64,000 nucleotides of DNA from Macrotis lagotis (Eukaryota > Chordata > Mammalia > Peramelemorphia > Peramelidae), in NCBI RefSeq assembly GCF_037893015.1, contig NC_133659.1, forward strand, positions 13,710,658-13,774,657, read 5' to 3'. This document shows, one piece after another, positions 20,454-33,118 of this stretch (the stretch's first letter is position 1; each line of letters begins with the position of its first letter). Below the pieces are notes generated by a model, which saw only the letters and a list, made by a program, of their open reading frames with translations, did no database searches and was not told the origin of the DNA. A program made the position numbers and the translations under genes.

Positions 20454-22735
20454 CTTTAATAGAGGGGATGGCTCTCTGGGTTGAGGAGGGGGAAGTATAC
20501 ATAGGAAAATGAAGGGGAGGTAAAAATAAAAGTATCAATGAAACAAAAAAAATTATTAGCATTCCAAAGGTATGATCCTCTTTCTTCTTATGGTGGGAGC
20601 AGCCTAGGTTGAGTTGCATACATTGTTTTATGGGGTTTTTTTGTTGTTGCTTTTAAGCTGAAATTTGTGATGTCATCAGTGTAGGAGCTCTCCTGATAAG
20701 AAATTCTCAGATCTCCTCTGTAACTAAGAGTTTCAAAAAATAGTCTTGGGCACTAAGAGATTTGGTCAGGGCCACAAAGTTGCTACGCGCCAGAGGCTGA
20801 ACCTGAACCCAGGTCTTCTTGACTCTGAGACAAGCTCCCAATGTACTACACCACAATGATGCTTAATGAGGGCTCAAAGAATTTTAACAATCATTATACA
20901 GAAAGTTCATAGATTTAAAAAGTTGAGTTCAGTTTATTTTAGTCTCATTTTAGGAACTTCACTGATTTGCTTCCTGTCCAATTTATGATTGTGGTTAAAA
21001 AAAAAAATAAACTTAGGAGCATCAGAAGGAAAGAATCCAGGTAATTAAATCATTATTTCCCTGGATGACACTGTTCAGGTTTGGATGGTTTTAGATGGTT
21101 ATTGAAATCCCTTCTGATGCTGAAGTTCTGCCTTCAGTGATACTTGAAGGTACATTGTAGATTGGACAGGACAGAAATCATTTTACCCGTGACTGGAGAG
21201 AGCTTGAGGACAGGGTATATATAGATGACTTAGTTATAGAGGACTTTGTCACAAAGTTACTAGAGAAAGAGGAGACAGATGGGACTTAATACATCTGTGT
21301 TGGTGAAGATAAATATTGCTAGGTGACCATTTGAAGGGGTAGAAATTATAGGATTGCAGAGACTTCACATTTCCTTCTAGCTCTCAGATTCTGTGAACAA
21401 GGGTTAGGAAAGATTTATCAATCAATCAAAAAATATTTAAGAGGAAGACATTGTGCAAAGTACTAAGGATACAAAGAAAAACATGAAACAACTCCAGCCC
21501 TCAGGAGGCTTCTATTTTAATGGGGGACGTATGTATCTAAATGATAGTTAAGGATTCGTTGTTAGATCATGTGTCCTGATGAGTGGTTTGGAAAAATGAT
21601 TAATTACTCTATACATATAATATGTCTTCCTGTGTTTTTCTTTCTCTTTCCTTTGTTCACTTCAATGTTAAAACAATTGTTCTGCAATTCATACTGCTAT
21701 TCATTTAGAAACATGACAGCTTATCTTGAATTATCTTGAGATATACAGTAGGTGAAATTCTCTTCAGTGCTTTGAACTATCCGTGTTGTTTTGTAGATAT
21801 GGGAGTCTTTATAGATATGTGGGAGCCCTCATAGATCACTGCAGGTAACTGTTGTAGATCTTTGGTAGTTGCTGATTCTCTTCTCTTCCCCTCCCACCTA
21901 TAGCCACCAGGTAGTGAACTGGGGAGTGAGTCATTGCTTCGGGACGTGACTCCAATAAAGGATGAGGTGAGGCTGGGGGAGGGAGATGTACATAAAGAAT
22001 TCAACATGTCAGGGATCTAGGATTTAATGGGTGTGACTGGCGAGCTCTCCCCTCTCCCCCCATCTCACCTATGTTAGACTATAAGCCATTACAAACTGGA
22101 TAATGGTCTTTAGGCCAATCTCAGGTCAGTCTTCAACCTTTAAAACATTTCTTCCAACTAACAGTGCTGGGCATGATTGGGCTTTCTGGTGAACCAGGGC
22201 CAGGGAAGCTCAGTGGCAGAGCCTTTTTAACTTTTGAGTGAGAACGTCATTGTAGAGGGTACTGCCAGAGGTGATTGGAGAACCACTATATTCACATCAG
22301 CTTGAGTCCTCTCCCCCTATCTTTTACCCTTTCCCTTTTTTTCCCAATCTCTATAAGTCATGAATGACCCTACTGACCTGTTTTCCTGTTAGCTCATTAA
22401 TGAGGATTCTGCAGGCAGTGAGGATACTTCCTCTTGTGCCAGGAAGACTTTCCATGCAGGACAGGAGATAGTCATTGGTTTGATAACAAGGATTTTCTCC
22501 AGGCTGCTTCTCTTGCTAGAATAAAAGTCCATCCTCAAAGAGCTCATAGCCTCTCTACCCTTGATCATCTGGTAGTAATGAGGCAGCTACTTCCCAGGCA
22601 CACATTAGAAAGGGTTAAATGGGCCTTGACTCTTGGAACATTTGGATTCAAATCTTTGCTTTTTTACTTAGTGGCTTTGAGTTTCGATCAAGTCGAGACC
22701 TCTCTGGGGCTCTGCTTCCCCCTTTTTCAAAACAT
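20454..22735. other. Gene-free stretch with L2 and SINE pieces
   Basis: A minus-oriented L2 3' end lies near 21420-21560 (gtgcaaagtactaaggatac, ccctcaggaggcttct). A plus-oriented MIR-like piece lies near 22610-22735. The rest (20540-21400, 21600-22600) is unassigned single-copy-looking DNA with no supported exon. Confidence 0.5.
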
Positions 22736-23035
22736 ATATTTATTTATTTTTGAATTTTACAATTTTTCACCTAATTTGGCTTCCCCCCCCCCCCCCCAGA
22801 AAGCAGTCTGATAGTCTTTACATTGTTTCTATGCTAAACATTGATCTAAATTGAATGTGTTGAGAGAGAAATCATATCCTTAAGGGAAAAAATTAAATGT
22901 AAGAGATAGAAAAATTACATAATAAGATAATGGTTTTTTTAATTAAAGGTAATCATCTTTGGTCTTTGTTCAAACTCCACAATTCTTTCTCTGCAGATGC
23001 TCCATTGCAGCCCCCCCCCCCCCAACATTTCTGCT
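22736..23035 (-). mobile_element. L1 3'UTR fragment, minus orientation
   Basis: The plus strand matches the complement of the 3'UTR of Australian-marsupial L1: a C15 run at 22783-22797, agtctttacattgtttctat, gagagaaatcatatcctta and aactccacaattctttctct. A second C13 run lies at 23011-23023. It is 5'-truncated, as most L1 copies are. Confidence 0.75.
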
Positions 23036-23435
23036 TCCCCCTTTGCTTAATAAGGATAAGAGGATCAATAGTCCTCTGTCCAGATCTATCCTAAGGTCAC
23101 ATGATTTGTCAGGACTTAACAAGTGTTCATGGGACTGCAGTTTTTCAAGGGATTGTGGGATGGTGGGGAAAGGTCCACATTGGGAAAGGACTTGACTTCT
23201 AATTTTGCTTCTATTATTCACTATTTGTACAACCCTGGGCAAGTCACTTAATTGCTTAGTGCTCCAGTTTCCATACCTGCGACATCGAAGTGTGGGACTC
23301 ATTAGGTCTCTAAGATTCTTTCCAGTTCTCAATCCTTCATCATGTCATACCTATGCTAGGTGTAAAAATAGTAGTAGAGAGTTTCAAGTGAACTACCTCT
23401 ATAAGAAGAGAACAGCAATAACGTTTTCTAATAAT
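23036..23435. other. MIR-like SINE copy and unassigned DNA
   Basis: A plus-oriented MIR-like copy covers about 23150-23340 (accctgggcaagtcacttaa, catacctgcg). The flanks are unassigned. Overlapping frames on both strands come from the repeat. Confidence 0.5.
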
Positions 23436-23755
23436 GTCTGTCCTTCATTTTCGAAGAAGACCACAACATCAGGGAGCTGATGCCATGACAAGCACATGGA
23501 TTAGATTTGAGTGAGTGGGTGCTATGCTGAGTCACCAGCCTCACTTTCTCCTCCAGAGCCATCTGGGTCCGATAGCTAGATATGAATCAGAATGACTGGA
23601 GATGGCCTGGATGTGAGGCAGTCAGGCTGAAGTGTTGACCAAGGCCACACTTAAGAGTCACACATAAAAGTCAAGTGTATGAAACTGAATTTGATCTTCT
23701 GACCTCCTGACTCCAAGGTCAAAGCTCTATCCCCTGCACCACCTAGCTGCCCAGA
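23436..23755 (-). mobile_element. tRNA-headed SINE with GAAGACCA tail, near full length
   Basis: In minus orientation the head is at 23755 (complement of ccacctagctgccc) and the tail at 23436 (tgtccttcattttcgaagaa). The same tail recurs at 39845-40026, 41912-42185, 45090-45275 and 63345-63555, always next to the block gaagaccatgacatcaggg or its complement. This copy shows the complete order head, core and tail. I cannot name the family with confidence. Confidence 0.75.
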
Positions 23756-23769
23756 ACAATGTATTTTGA

Positions 23770-24040
23770 TATCAGATGAAGGATAAATAATATCCCACTT
23801 ATGGTCAGGTAGGTAGGTCATCATGAGGAAGTCAGGGCAGATACCATGGAGGATGTGGCTTATATGGTGGGACTTAAGCGTAGATGGACTGTCAGTAGAC
23901 ACAGAGGAGAGGGAATAGGCATTCCAGGCAGAGACCTGGATGAGCAGACTTATCAGGAGTCATCTAATCTGCTTTCAGTAGGGAAAAAAGGAACTTGAGA
24001 TAAAGCTAGAAGATTGAGATTGCATAAAGATTTTCAAACT
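23770..24040 (-). mobile_element. L2-type LINE fragment, minus orientation
   Basis: The blocks catggaggatgtggctta, ggcattccaggcagaga and gtgggacttaag are the complement of the L2 3' region, also seen at 30500-30960. It is diverged and non-coding. Confidence 0.45.
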
Positions 24041-24075
24041 CAAATTTCAACTAGTGGGTAGTTGTGACAAGTGTT

Positions 24076-24262
24076 TTTGTTGCTGTTCAGCAGTTTCAGA
24101 CTCTGTGATTCGATTTGGGTTTTTTTTTTCAGCAAAAATACTGGAGTCCTTTCCTATTTTCTTCTTCAACTAATTTTACAGATAAGGACATTGAGGCAAA
24201 AGGGTTATGTGACTTATCCAGGATCACAGAGCTAGTGTCTAAGCCTAGATTTGAACTTAAGT
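24076..24262 (-). mobile_element. Mar1-like CORE-SINE
   Basis: The plus strand shows the complement of the Bov-B-like tail (gttgctgttcagcagtttca, aaaatactggagtcctttcc). It continues with ttttacagataaggacattg and acagagctagtgtc. The head side is lost near 24262. Confidence 0.7.
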
Positions 24263-26417
24263 TTTTACAAATATTTTCCTCATTTAGATACAGGGAACTC
24301 TTGTCTCATGGAGCATACGCCATGTCCAGCTGGTAATTACAGCCCAGGTCTCCAGATTCAAGGCCTTTAATTATCCTGGACCTTGCCACCCATTGCTTCT
24401 AGTATAGAGGTCACCACCCACTTTCCCTTATGCTTTTGTCTCCTTTTACCACTAGTTCACAGAAGTGCAGGTGGAGGTCTTTGGCTCTTTAAAAGCAGTA
24501 TTGGGTTGCAAGGGACCAGCGCTTGAATACAAAGCCCTGAGTTCCAGCTCTGGAATGTGGTCTGGAGTCAGGTGGAAGCTGAGCCCCACCCACCAAGTCC
24601 CAACTGCTCAGTGCTTTTGTAATGGCAGATGACTTCTGCTCAGACTGGCAGACTGGTCCTGAGGCAGGGAGAGAGCAGAAGGAGGGTTGATATTTAACTA
24701 GACACAACAGGCTGGCAGGTTCACACATTCTGACACACCTGACCCAGATTCCTCTTAAATTTTGCCATGTGGCTAATGGCACTTGATGGCTATAACTTCT
24801 TGTATTTCCCATGTTGATGTCCAAAGAATTATTAATGTTCTTGTAAGCTTGCTAGGGCTTCTGGGAATAGTTGCCATGAAAATAAGGCAGCAAAATCTGG
24901 GGGAAAGATGAAGAACCACTCTGGAGGGATCCACTTTGGTCCTTTATGTTTCAATTGACTCATGTAAAATGAAGACATTGCACAGCATTAGGGACTCTTT
25001 AACTTGGAACTCATCAACTTATGTTTCAAATAATTTAAAAACGGTATTTCAGCATAATCAGTTTTCTTTCTAATCCAATGTATCTTATTCTGTGCATTTA
25101 ATAATACAATTCTGAGGCAGGGTCCAGAGACTTCACCAACCTGATTGCCCAATGGATCTATTGCATTAAAAATAGTTTAAAAAAACAAACAGACTAGGAT
25201 TGAGGAAAAGAATTAATTTGCAGTCAGAGGACCATTCCAGTTCTGAAATTTTGCTACCTTTGTGGTCTGTGGGACACCTTGGGTGTCGCTTTCCTTATCT
25301 ATTCAACAAAATGGATTGACTTAAATGTTCTCAGAAGTCTCTTCCAACTCTAAAACCTCTGATCTTATAATAATTCTACTTCAGCCACTATTTAGCTGGG
25401 TGACCTTGAGTACATAACTCTACCAGTCTGGGCTCATTTCCACATCTTGTATACCATGAAATTGTCTGGATGATCTCTGAAGTATCTTCTGCTCCAAATC
25501 TTATGATAAACTCATTACAAAGATAGGTGCAGCAGGAGATACAAAGATAGATAAACTAGTCTTCCTCAAGGAGCCAAAATTTGAAAAGGGGAGACATGGT
25601 ATTTTGGGGGAAGGGGGAGTGTGAGCGCCTATCTGTGTGACCTGGGCCTTCTTGTCCCATTCTCTCTCTGGACCTCAGCTCCCTCATCTGTGTCACGATG
25701 GACACTTCTAGCTCCAAAAATCCTTTTATAATCCAATTTTGGCCATGCTTTACTCTATGTCTAGGGACAAACCATCTTCCCTTCCCGCACCTCAGTTTAT
25801 TTCTCTGTAAAGGGAGAGGGTCGGGTCAAATATTCTCCAAGGCTTCTTCTGTCTCTCATGTTTTTCGTCTGTAAATAAGAAAACAATAATAGTAAGCATT
25901 TGTTCTGAGCTTTCTTCCTCTGTGGGGAGATTGGAAAACCAATACAATTCTCGGGTTATTTTTGGAATTATTCAGTAAAATTGAATCGAGTAGCAAGACA
26001 GAATCCAGACAGACTCCCCTCGTTAAAGAAAACTCTCCAGAGGACTTGAGTTAAGACAATGAAAGTCATTCATGTTTAAATGTCTAAATAGAACTTTGCC
26101 AACCAGTTCATTTTGGAAGCACTAATCTGTAATTGGTTTTGGTTGGAAGTCGCTGGCTTCATCTCTTCATGTCCAGGGACAGAACATTGGCCTTGGAGTC
26201 AGGTACTGGCTTCTATTTATTCCTGTGCTTAAAAAACCAAACAACAAATGCTTGATGCTCCAGTTCTCTCATTCCAAGCCGTTTCCCATCTTGGCTTGGA
26301 AGCAACCAGTGTCAGTACTTAGTAAGTATTTACTTTGGTAGGTCTTATCTTATGCAACAGTAGCCCCTGACCTCAAGGACCTTACCTTTTAATGGGGAAG
26401 ATAACATATATTTAAAT
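24263..26417. other. Gene-free stretch; several MIR-like copies and repeat-free blocks
   Basis: Plus-oriented MIR-like pieces lie near 25195-25380, 25380-25505 and 25620-25740. A minus L2 3' piece lies near 25515-25600. The blocks 24400-24830 and 25905-26170 show no repeat hallmarks. The minus-strand frame at 24489-24824 (111 codons) lacks any recognisable domain and is probably chance. Confidence 0.5.
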
Positions 26418-26716
26418 AGGGGTTGCTAGGTTGCATAATACAGTGCTGGGTCTGGCGTCAGGAAGACTTACCATCCTGGGTTTAAATTTAGCCTCAGATA
26501 CGTACTAGTTGTATGACCTGGGCAAGTCACTTAACTTCTGTTTGCCTTCATTTCTTTATCTATATGAAATTGGGGATAATAGTAATGATAATAATCCCTA
26601 CCTTTCAGGGTTGTGGTGAGGATGAGCTACAATAATATTTGTAAAGCATTTAGCGGAGCCCACAGTAAGGCGCTACTACTCATAATATTTATTATTATCA
26701 TTGTTGTTATTATTAT
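26418..26716 (+). mobile_element. MIR/THER-type CORE-SINE, long copy
   Basis: It contains a tRNA-derived head (ttgcataatacagtgctggg), the tgacctgggcaagtcactta block, a core with gggttgtggtgaggatga and a (TTATTA)n 3' end. It is one of the most complete copies of this old family in the window. Confidence 0.7.
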
Positions 26717-26889
26717 ATGTAGGTGCACTGCAATAATACAGAGGTTGCATCAGCAGCTGGAAGACCAGGAAGAGCCACATGCAGAATAATGGAATTTGAC
26801 ATACAATTTAAGGAAGTCAGGATTCTAAGAAGGAGGCATGAGGAAGGCAGATGGTCCACCAGACAGGAACTGCAAAGGGACAGACACAA

Positions 26890-27300
26890 TCAGAGATGGG
26901 AAGTTCACTGAGGGCAGGGTCTTTTGCCTCCAAATGCCCCAGCACTTAGCACTTAGCAATATTGATTCATTGACTGATTGATTGATTGAGAACTAGCTAG
27001 TAGGAGGCCAGTAGTATGTAAGAGACTGGAAGGATCAGAAGAGAACAAGTTGTGAAGAGTGTCAAACAGAGATGTCTAAATTGAATCCTGGAAGGAATAG
27101 GAAATCCCAGGAGTTCAATGCGTCGGTGTGTGTGTGTGTGTAGATGATATGATTGGTCCTGTACTTTAGGAAGATTACTTTGGCAGGTAAGTGAAGGATG
27201 GATTAGAGAGGAGAGGGACAAATCTGGGATATCAAGTGGAAAACTTTTCCAATAGTCCAGATGAGGAGAGATGAGGACCCGAAACAAGATAGGCAATAGG
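26890..27300. mobile_element. Two L2 fragments in opposite orientations
   Basis: A plus-oriented L2 3' end (agttcactgagggcagggtc, agcacttagcac, ending in tgattgattgattgag) occupies 26890-26995. A minus-oriented L2 fragment follows at about 26997-27300; its minus frame contains ISPHLDYWKS, similar to an L2 ORF segment. A short (TG)n lies near 27126-27140. Confidence 0.5.
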
Positions 27301-27419
27301 CTGCCTCAACTCAATTCAACCACATTTCTTAAGCAAGTTCACTGTGCTATACAGTCAATCCCCCCTCCCTCCTTTCAGAGATACGGAAACGTGTTCCAGA
27401 GAGAATCTGCAGCCTGGAT

Positions 27420-28380
27420 GATCTGTGTAACTATATATCAATAGTTATATAAATCTGTATATGGCTCACATTTATATAGGTGCACGTGCAAATTTGCATA
27501 TAGCATTATAGAAATAATTATATATAATATATACTTTCAAATAATTATATGCACAAATATAGATATGCAATTATATAATCAGATGTAGTGATGTTGTTAT
27601 ATATATGATATACATTTATAATTGTATACATATAGTTATATGCATCTCATTATCACATTAGATGCAGTGTTGCAGTTATCTATAACATGATGATCTAAAT
27701 GTATAATTTTACATATGCACATATAGATTTACATGAAATTATCTGATTGGATGTAGTAAAATGGTTATCTGTAACATGATGATCTCAATGTGTAATTTTC
27801 TATATGCCTATATAGAAATGTATACAAACGACAGTGTTGCAGTTATCTATGACATGATATACTTTTATATGTGTGTATATAGTTGTATAGATGCAACCAT
27901 GCAGTCATATATAAAACATGGTGATACACACATGCAATTTTATATAGACACATAGTTATATACATGTAAAGATATAATCAAGTGCAATGATGCAGTTTAT
28001 CTAACATGATCATTTACACATGTAATTTTATATTATATTATGCATCATATTGTAGCCATAGGTGAACATATAGTTTTATATAAATATATTTATTTCGATA
28101 TGTAGTTAGATAGAAAGTTGTATGCCTATATAATAATTACACATATGTGCAGTAATATCATTTGATGATATACATATTATAATAATTAAAACCATGTGCT
28201 TAGATAGTTATGCACCTAACTCCACAATGTTGTAGATAATGAGATATAGAAATGACTTTTCAGATGTGTATAGAATTGTACACACAATTACCCCTTGAGT
28301 TAAATAGATACAACTGTATCTGGTCTATGTAATTTTATGAATATGTCAATATGTCCACTTAGTTTTTATGTATTACATAG
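27420..28380. repeat. A+T-rich degenerate tandem array, ~80-bp unit
   Basis: Related units begin near 27581, 27661, 27750, 27830, 27898 and 27981, giving spacings of 80, 89, 80, 68 and 83 bp. Each carries a version of gcagttatctataacatgat followed by a taattttatata-type stretch. More diverged sequence of the same style extends to both sides. No transposon or gene signal is present. Frames inside it are artefacts. Confidence 0.65.
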
Positions 28381-28384
28381 ATTC

Positions 28385-28560
28385 ATAATCATAGCTTAAG
28401 ATCTGAAAGGGAACTGGGAGCTCATCCAGTTCATCCCCCTCATTTTACAGATAAAGAAACTGAGACTCAGGGACTTGCCCAATTAAAAGACTTGCCCAAA
28501 GTCACAAGTTTAGATAAAAGGATTTGAACGAGACTCGAGCTGACTCCAGTATGCAGGTGA
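28385..28560 (-). mobile_element. MIR-like CORE-SINE fragment
   Basis: The blocks ccctcattttacagataaag and gacttgcccaaagtcacaag are typical of the minus orientation of this old family. Confidence 0.5.
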
Positions 28561-28625
28561 TTTCCAATGGGGTCAAACAACTAAATTTCTGTGACTCTGT
28601 AGGTTAAGTAAGGGACCCAGAGAAG

Positions 28626-28626
<1 letters not shown>

Positions 28627-28681
<55 letters not shown>
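28627..28681 (+). repeat. (CA)n microsatellite
   Basis: About 27 uninterrupted CA units, ending in cggcatgcac. Probably length-polymorphic. Confidence 0.97.
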
Positions 28682-28683
<2 letters not shown>

Positions 28684-30490
28684 CATGCACCCACACTTCC
28701 TGTATTCAACAATGAAAAAAGATTACTGGGGACTTTTGTTTCTTTTTCTTAGAGGCCGGGTCCAAGAAGGCTGATTGCCTTTCTGACCCACCTACTTTTT
28801 TTTAACCTTCATATTCTAATTTTTGTGCAAAAGGTAAAACCCCTGTCTTTAACATTTCCAGTAACATTATGTTTTCTCCTTGTTACTGACAACAGAGCTT
28901 CCCCAGGGCTCAAGGGTGGAATTTCTAGGTGGGGAAGTGAATCCTGGTGACTCAGTGACTTGGCTCTCTGGAACCCTAGAATTCTTCTAGGTAGACTGTC
29001 AACAATTTAGTTCTGTCACTGTCCCCTTCTGCACCTTGCATATAGTAAGTGTACAATAAATATCTCAGTTTTCTAGTTAGAACTGGATTTAGAATGAGTG
29101 ACTGCCTTCAAAACCTGATTCTATCTCTCTTAGCCTCAGTTTCCTCAACTGTAAAATGCAAGGGAAAAGCAAACTGATTCTGAGATCCATTCTTCTTCTA
29201 TATCTGTAATTCTCAGCACAGAGTCTAGCACAGATTTGCTGGTTAATAATTGTGTATTGACTGGTTGATCCTCACAAGTCATTTTTACTTAATTTTATGA
29301 GCATTTTTGGAGGGAAATACACAGCTAATATATTTTCTTACATTTATTTGTTTTCTGGAGCAAATATCCTTTGACAGAGCCATCTTCCTGAATTATTACG
29401 GTCTGTTCTTTCTACACCTGTATGGGATGGAGGGCCACATTTCCTGAGGTAGTACTGGGTCCAGACTGCAGATCGAGGGACTTTTTATGCCTGCCTTTTA
29501 GTCATTTGTTTTCTCCTCTAAATTCAAGTAGTTGTCTCTTCTTATCTCTATATGAAGCAGCTCTTCTCTTCCCGTCTATATGTAATGAGATTTAGGAACC
29601 ATATCATGGGGTTTCCTAGAATTGTGTAGATGAGTCAGTAAGCTCTGAATGAAGGTTGGAGGCTCATGGGAAGCTAGCGATGGACTCCACTGGCTTTTTG
29701 ATATATATTTGGGCAGTTCAGAGTTCCTTTTTACCTATAGTTGGAAGGATAGTCTGAAGGATAGTCTGGATTTTGGACTTAGTTCAGGAAGAAATGGGTT
29801 TGATTTGTACATTCTGATTCTAATTGTGTGATCAAAGGACAAGATCCTTAACTTTTCTGAGCTTCATTTGGAAAATGGACTTATCCTATCACAGGATTGC
29901 TGTGAGGATTAAATGACATTGATTCATATGAAGTTCCTTGCAAACTTCAAAGCCTTATCTACTAAGTCATCTTTTGTTGGTGATGGTAGTTATCTTTTTG
30001 TTCTCTTTTTACAAGTAATAGAATTCCCTTAGTAACAATCCTAGGCAAGCCACCAGCTGCCCAGCATCTCTAAAAGGGCCAAGTTGGATCCAATGATCTC
30101 TTAGATTCTGGAGTCCAACGTCTGCTCTGTTCAGTGTTGGGCAGACTAGTATCTGAGCTTTGAATCATCACTTCTCTCTCTGTGTTCTTTTTCTGACTAC
30201 AGGAATGTACTTGAGCGATGGCTCACTATGGTGGAGAGGGCAGTTGGTTGCTATGAGATTTTCCCTGTCCAAAGGCTTCTTATGTGCTATTGACTTCCTC
30301 CTGTGTGAATAACAACTCATAGTTCTCTGATACTAGACTAGGTGACCACTGAGGTTTCTCTCAACTCTGATATGGCGACTACTTTGCAGACTCTGAAATG
30401 TTTTTTATATGGCTACTAGAGGAATAAGATAATACAAGGAGCGTTATGCATGTTGTACAGAAGGGAAGACTGAGGTTCACTGAGTTTCAT
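28682..30490. other. Gene-free stretch
   Basis: A plus-oriented L2 3' end lies near 29010-29070. Plus-oriented MIR-like pieces lie near 29075-29240 and 29745-29960. The block 29280-29420 and parts of 30000-30400 look repeat-free. No exon can be supported; the plus-strand frame at 29649-29831 overlaps a SINE. Confidence 0.5.
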
Positions 30491-30499
30491 CATTCTAAC

Positions 30500-30960
30500 A
30501 ACAACTTATTTACTAAGAACCTGCTATGGAGCTGTGTTCAGCAGTGGAGATGCCGGGACAAATATATTGTTCTAGAAGTTGTGCTGAGCACTGGGGATTA
30601 CAAGGAAAAATGAAAACAGTTCCTACCTTCAAGGACCTCTAATAAAAAGGGAGTGAGAACATGGTGCTACATATATATCACAAATTGAAGGTATCCTGAG
30701 ATGGGAAGATTCAGGAAGCTAAGGGGAGCAAGTAGAGAATTCCAGAAATGGTGTTTGAACTGAGACTTGAAAGAAGTCAAGGAGGTCAAAAGATGTAAGG
30801 GAGGAGGGAAAGCATTCCAAGTATAGACCACAGCTAGAACAAAGGATGGGAGAGGCAAGGTCAGATACAAAGAACAGCAATTAGTCTGGGATTATGAGAT
30901 TGTAAAAATCAAAGATGGGACTAAAGTTGGAGCAGACGAGTTGGGAAGATTGTCGACCAG
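30500..30960 (-). mobile_element. L2-type LINE 3' region, minus orientation
   Basis: The plus strand shows gtgctgagcactggggatta, then ttcaaggacctctaataa, then gagacttgaaagaagtcaag. This is the complement of the L2 3' end preceded by its terminal ORF segment. The minus frame at 30667-30870 contains LTSFKSQFKHHF, similar to the C-terminal L2 ORF. The copy is dead. Confidence 0.6.
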
Positions 30961-31261
30961 AGGATATTGTGGAGATAATCTGGAACCACTGGTTAAGTGT
31001 CCTGCCCAAGATCACACAGTTACTGAGTGTGAGAGTCAAGACTTGAATCTGGGGCTGCTAGTTCCTAGTTTAGAGCTCTTACTTCTAGACATTCTGGGCT
31101 AGCTCACAGTCATTCTGAGGAGAGCATTTGGAACATCAAAGCATTTTAGAAAAATGACTAATGAGGACAGGATGAAAAGGGGTATGGTTACAATGCTCAG
31201 ATAATCACTAAAATCTCAGATAGAATTCATTCATGGTGGGAATTGCTGCATACTTCTTATG

Positions 31262-31326
31262 CCATCACACCTCCAATAGACTCCAAGTGACTTCAAGGTG
31301 GAAGGTCATATCCAAAAATCTGTAGA
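31262..31326 (+). repeat. Direct repeat A1 (partner 33119-33183)
   Basis: About 60 bp beginning atcacacctccaatagactc is almost identical to a segment 1.86 kb downstream, with only a few differences. No repeat family is recognised. Confidence 0.7.
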
Positions 31327-32515
31327 GCCATTGATTTAGAGTAAAAAAATTAGCTTTCTTTAGGTGGCCCAGTGTTCTTTTCTAAAGCTGGGGTCCCAAT
31401 CACTAAAGAGTAGAGAGTGGGTTGATGCTTGTTTTCTGCTTCTTAGACTCCCCACCTATTGCATTTGGGACCTAACCATTTGCTATTCTAAGAGGTGATT
31501 GGCATTTTGGAAAGGGCATGTCACCCTTAACCTAATACCAGTCAAAGGAGCAGGTGGTAGATAGGAGTCAGTTTGGCAGATGGAGAACTCCAAAAATAGC
31601 TCAAGATCAAATGTGTCCATGAGCCCAAAGGGGAAGAGACAGCAAGCTATCTGAAAAGAAAGGAAACATATTCAGTTCACATGGGTATCTGGTCCTCCTC
31701 CATCCCAGGGCCATGGCTAGGTTTTCTGCAAAAATATATAATCTTCAGGAGAAATTGAGAATGTGTGGGGTTCAGGTAGAGACAAAGGTGTTGCTGTTGC
31801 ATAGGAGAACCATTAAGAAGGCCAGTTTGTCTGGATTGGAGAGTGAAAGAAGGGAAGTAGAAATAATCAAGCTGGCATGGTAGATTAGGACTAGACTGTT
31901 AACATGTTTACAACTAGAAAGAGGCAGATTAAGGTTTTGGATTCTTCCACAGGTAAGGGATAGTGGAGAAATTAATTCAATTAACAGTATAGTGGAAACA
32001 CCACAGGTATCAGAGAATGTCTTCAAATCTTGAATCTCTCACCTATGTAATCTTAAGCCATCTAGACCACTCCATGTCTTTGGAAATGAAACCTCAATTT
32101 CCTCATCTGTAAAATGAAGGAGCAATACCAACTGGCCTCTCAGGGCCCATCCTGTTGGAGAATTAAGGTTCCATGATATTATAATTAGATTCAATGAACG
32201 TTTATTAAGCATTTAAAATCCCCTGAGTCAGGATCTGGGCTAGTGGGCATACAAACCAAAGACCAACATGAAAACAACCCCCACCTTCAAGAAGCTTGCA
32301 TTCTATTTACATTCTACTTTGTTCTTAAGTTCCGTTAGAGAAGTTTCCCACTTTCTCTTGACAAATGACAATTCTTCCTAGCGACTGCAGTTTTAGGGAC
32401 TTGCCAGTAGCCACATATCTGACTTGCACAAATGAATCAAAGGATCGTCAATTTAGACACAGAAGGGACACATATGAATATTTGTACTTATAAATTTATA
32501 TGTGTATTTATAAAT
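31327..32515. other. Gene-free stretch with L2 and MIR-like pieces
   Basis: Minus-oriented L2-like sequence lies near 31745-31980 and 32190-32310 (cacttcaagaagcttgcat-type 3' end). A plus MIR-like copy lies near 31990-32185. The interval 31330-31740 is unassigned. Confidence 0.45.
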
Positions 32516-32517
32516 TC

Positions 32518-32642
32518 TGTTTAGAAATGGTGCCTTCAGGTGACCTGCTTCCTCTCCTCTCCACCCATGGACTCGTCGTAGAATCAGGAACTCAGACTAG
32601 CACAATTGAGTCTATAAGTCATGTATATTATTGCTTACATTA
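32518..32642 (+). repeat. Direct repeat B1 (partner 34203-34326)
   Basis: About 120 bp, including gccttcaggtgacc, ccacccatggactc and gctagcacaattgagtctac-type text (here agactagcacaattgagtct), is shared with 34203-34326 in the same orientation at about 90 percent identity by eye. Confidence 0.75.
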
Positions 32643-33118
32643 CATGATTTTGTAGGGGAGGAAACAGACCCTGAGATGTCAGTTAAATGCTTTGCTCACA
32701 GTCACAGGAGGCAGAATGGCATGGGAGCCTTCTTTGCCTGGATTAACTGATTCACTGCAGGAAGTGGTGTTGGAGAGACCTCTCCCACTTTTCCTCTTGG
32801 TCTTTGGCATGGGAGCAGGGGGTGCAATGAGGTTCCCTGTTAGAGGAGGGAAGGAGGCTGGGCCAATCTGTTTCTAGGCAGTGATGAAATCCTGTTTCTA
32901 GGTTCACGGCCAAAAGGAAAAAGAGAACCTTGCCAGGATAACTGTGGCCCTCCATTCATTGGAGGTGGGAAAAGGTGAAATGTAGCCTGAGAGCATTCAG
33001 AGATCGGGACCCCCTAGTGTCCAGGCTCCCTGGAAAGAATGTTGGCAGCAATTGGATGCCAAGGCCAATGTGTTCCTATTCTTCTCTCAGAGGCATAGAC
33101 GGGGTCTGTGTGTTTTCT
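32643..33118. other. Unassigned DNA between repeats
   Basis: A minus MIR-like tail segment may occupy 32640-32710. The rest shows nothing recognisable. Both strands have 60-67-codon frames across 32692-32955 that overlap each other and lack protein features. Confidence 0.4.

Noticed and set aside
27420..28380. Replication origin or centromeric satellite
   Set aside because: The array is short, degenerate and isolated, and nothing beyond A+T richness supports either role.
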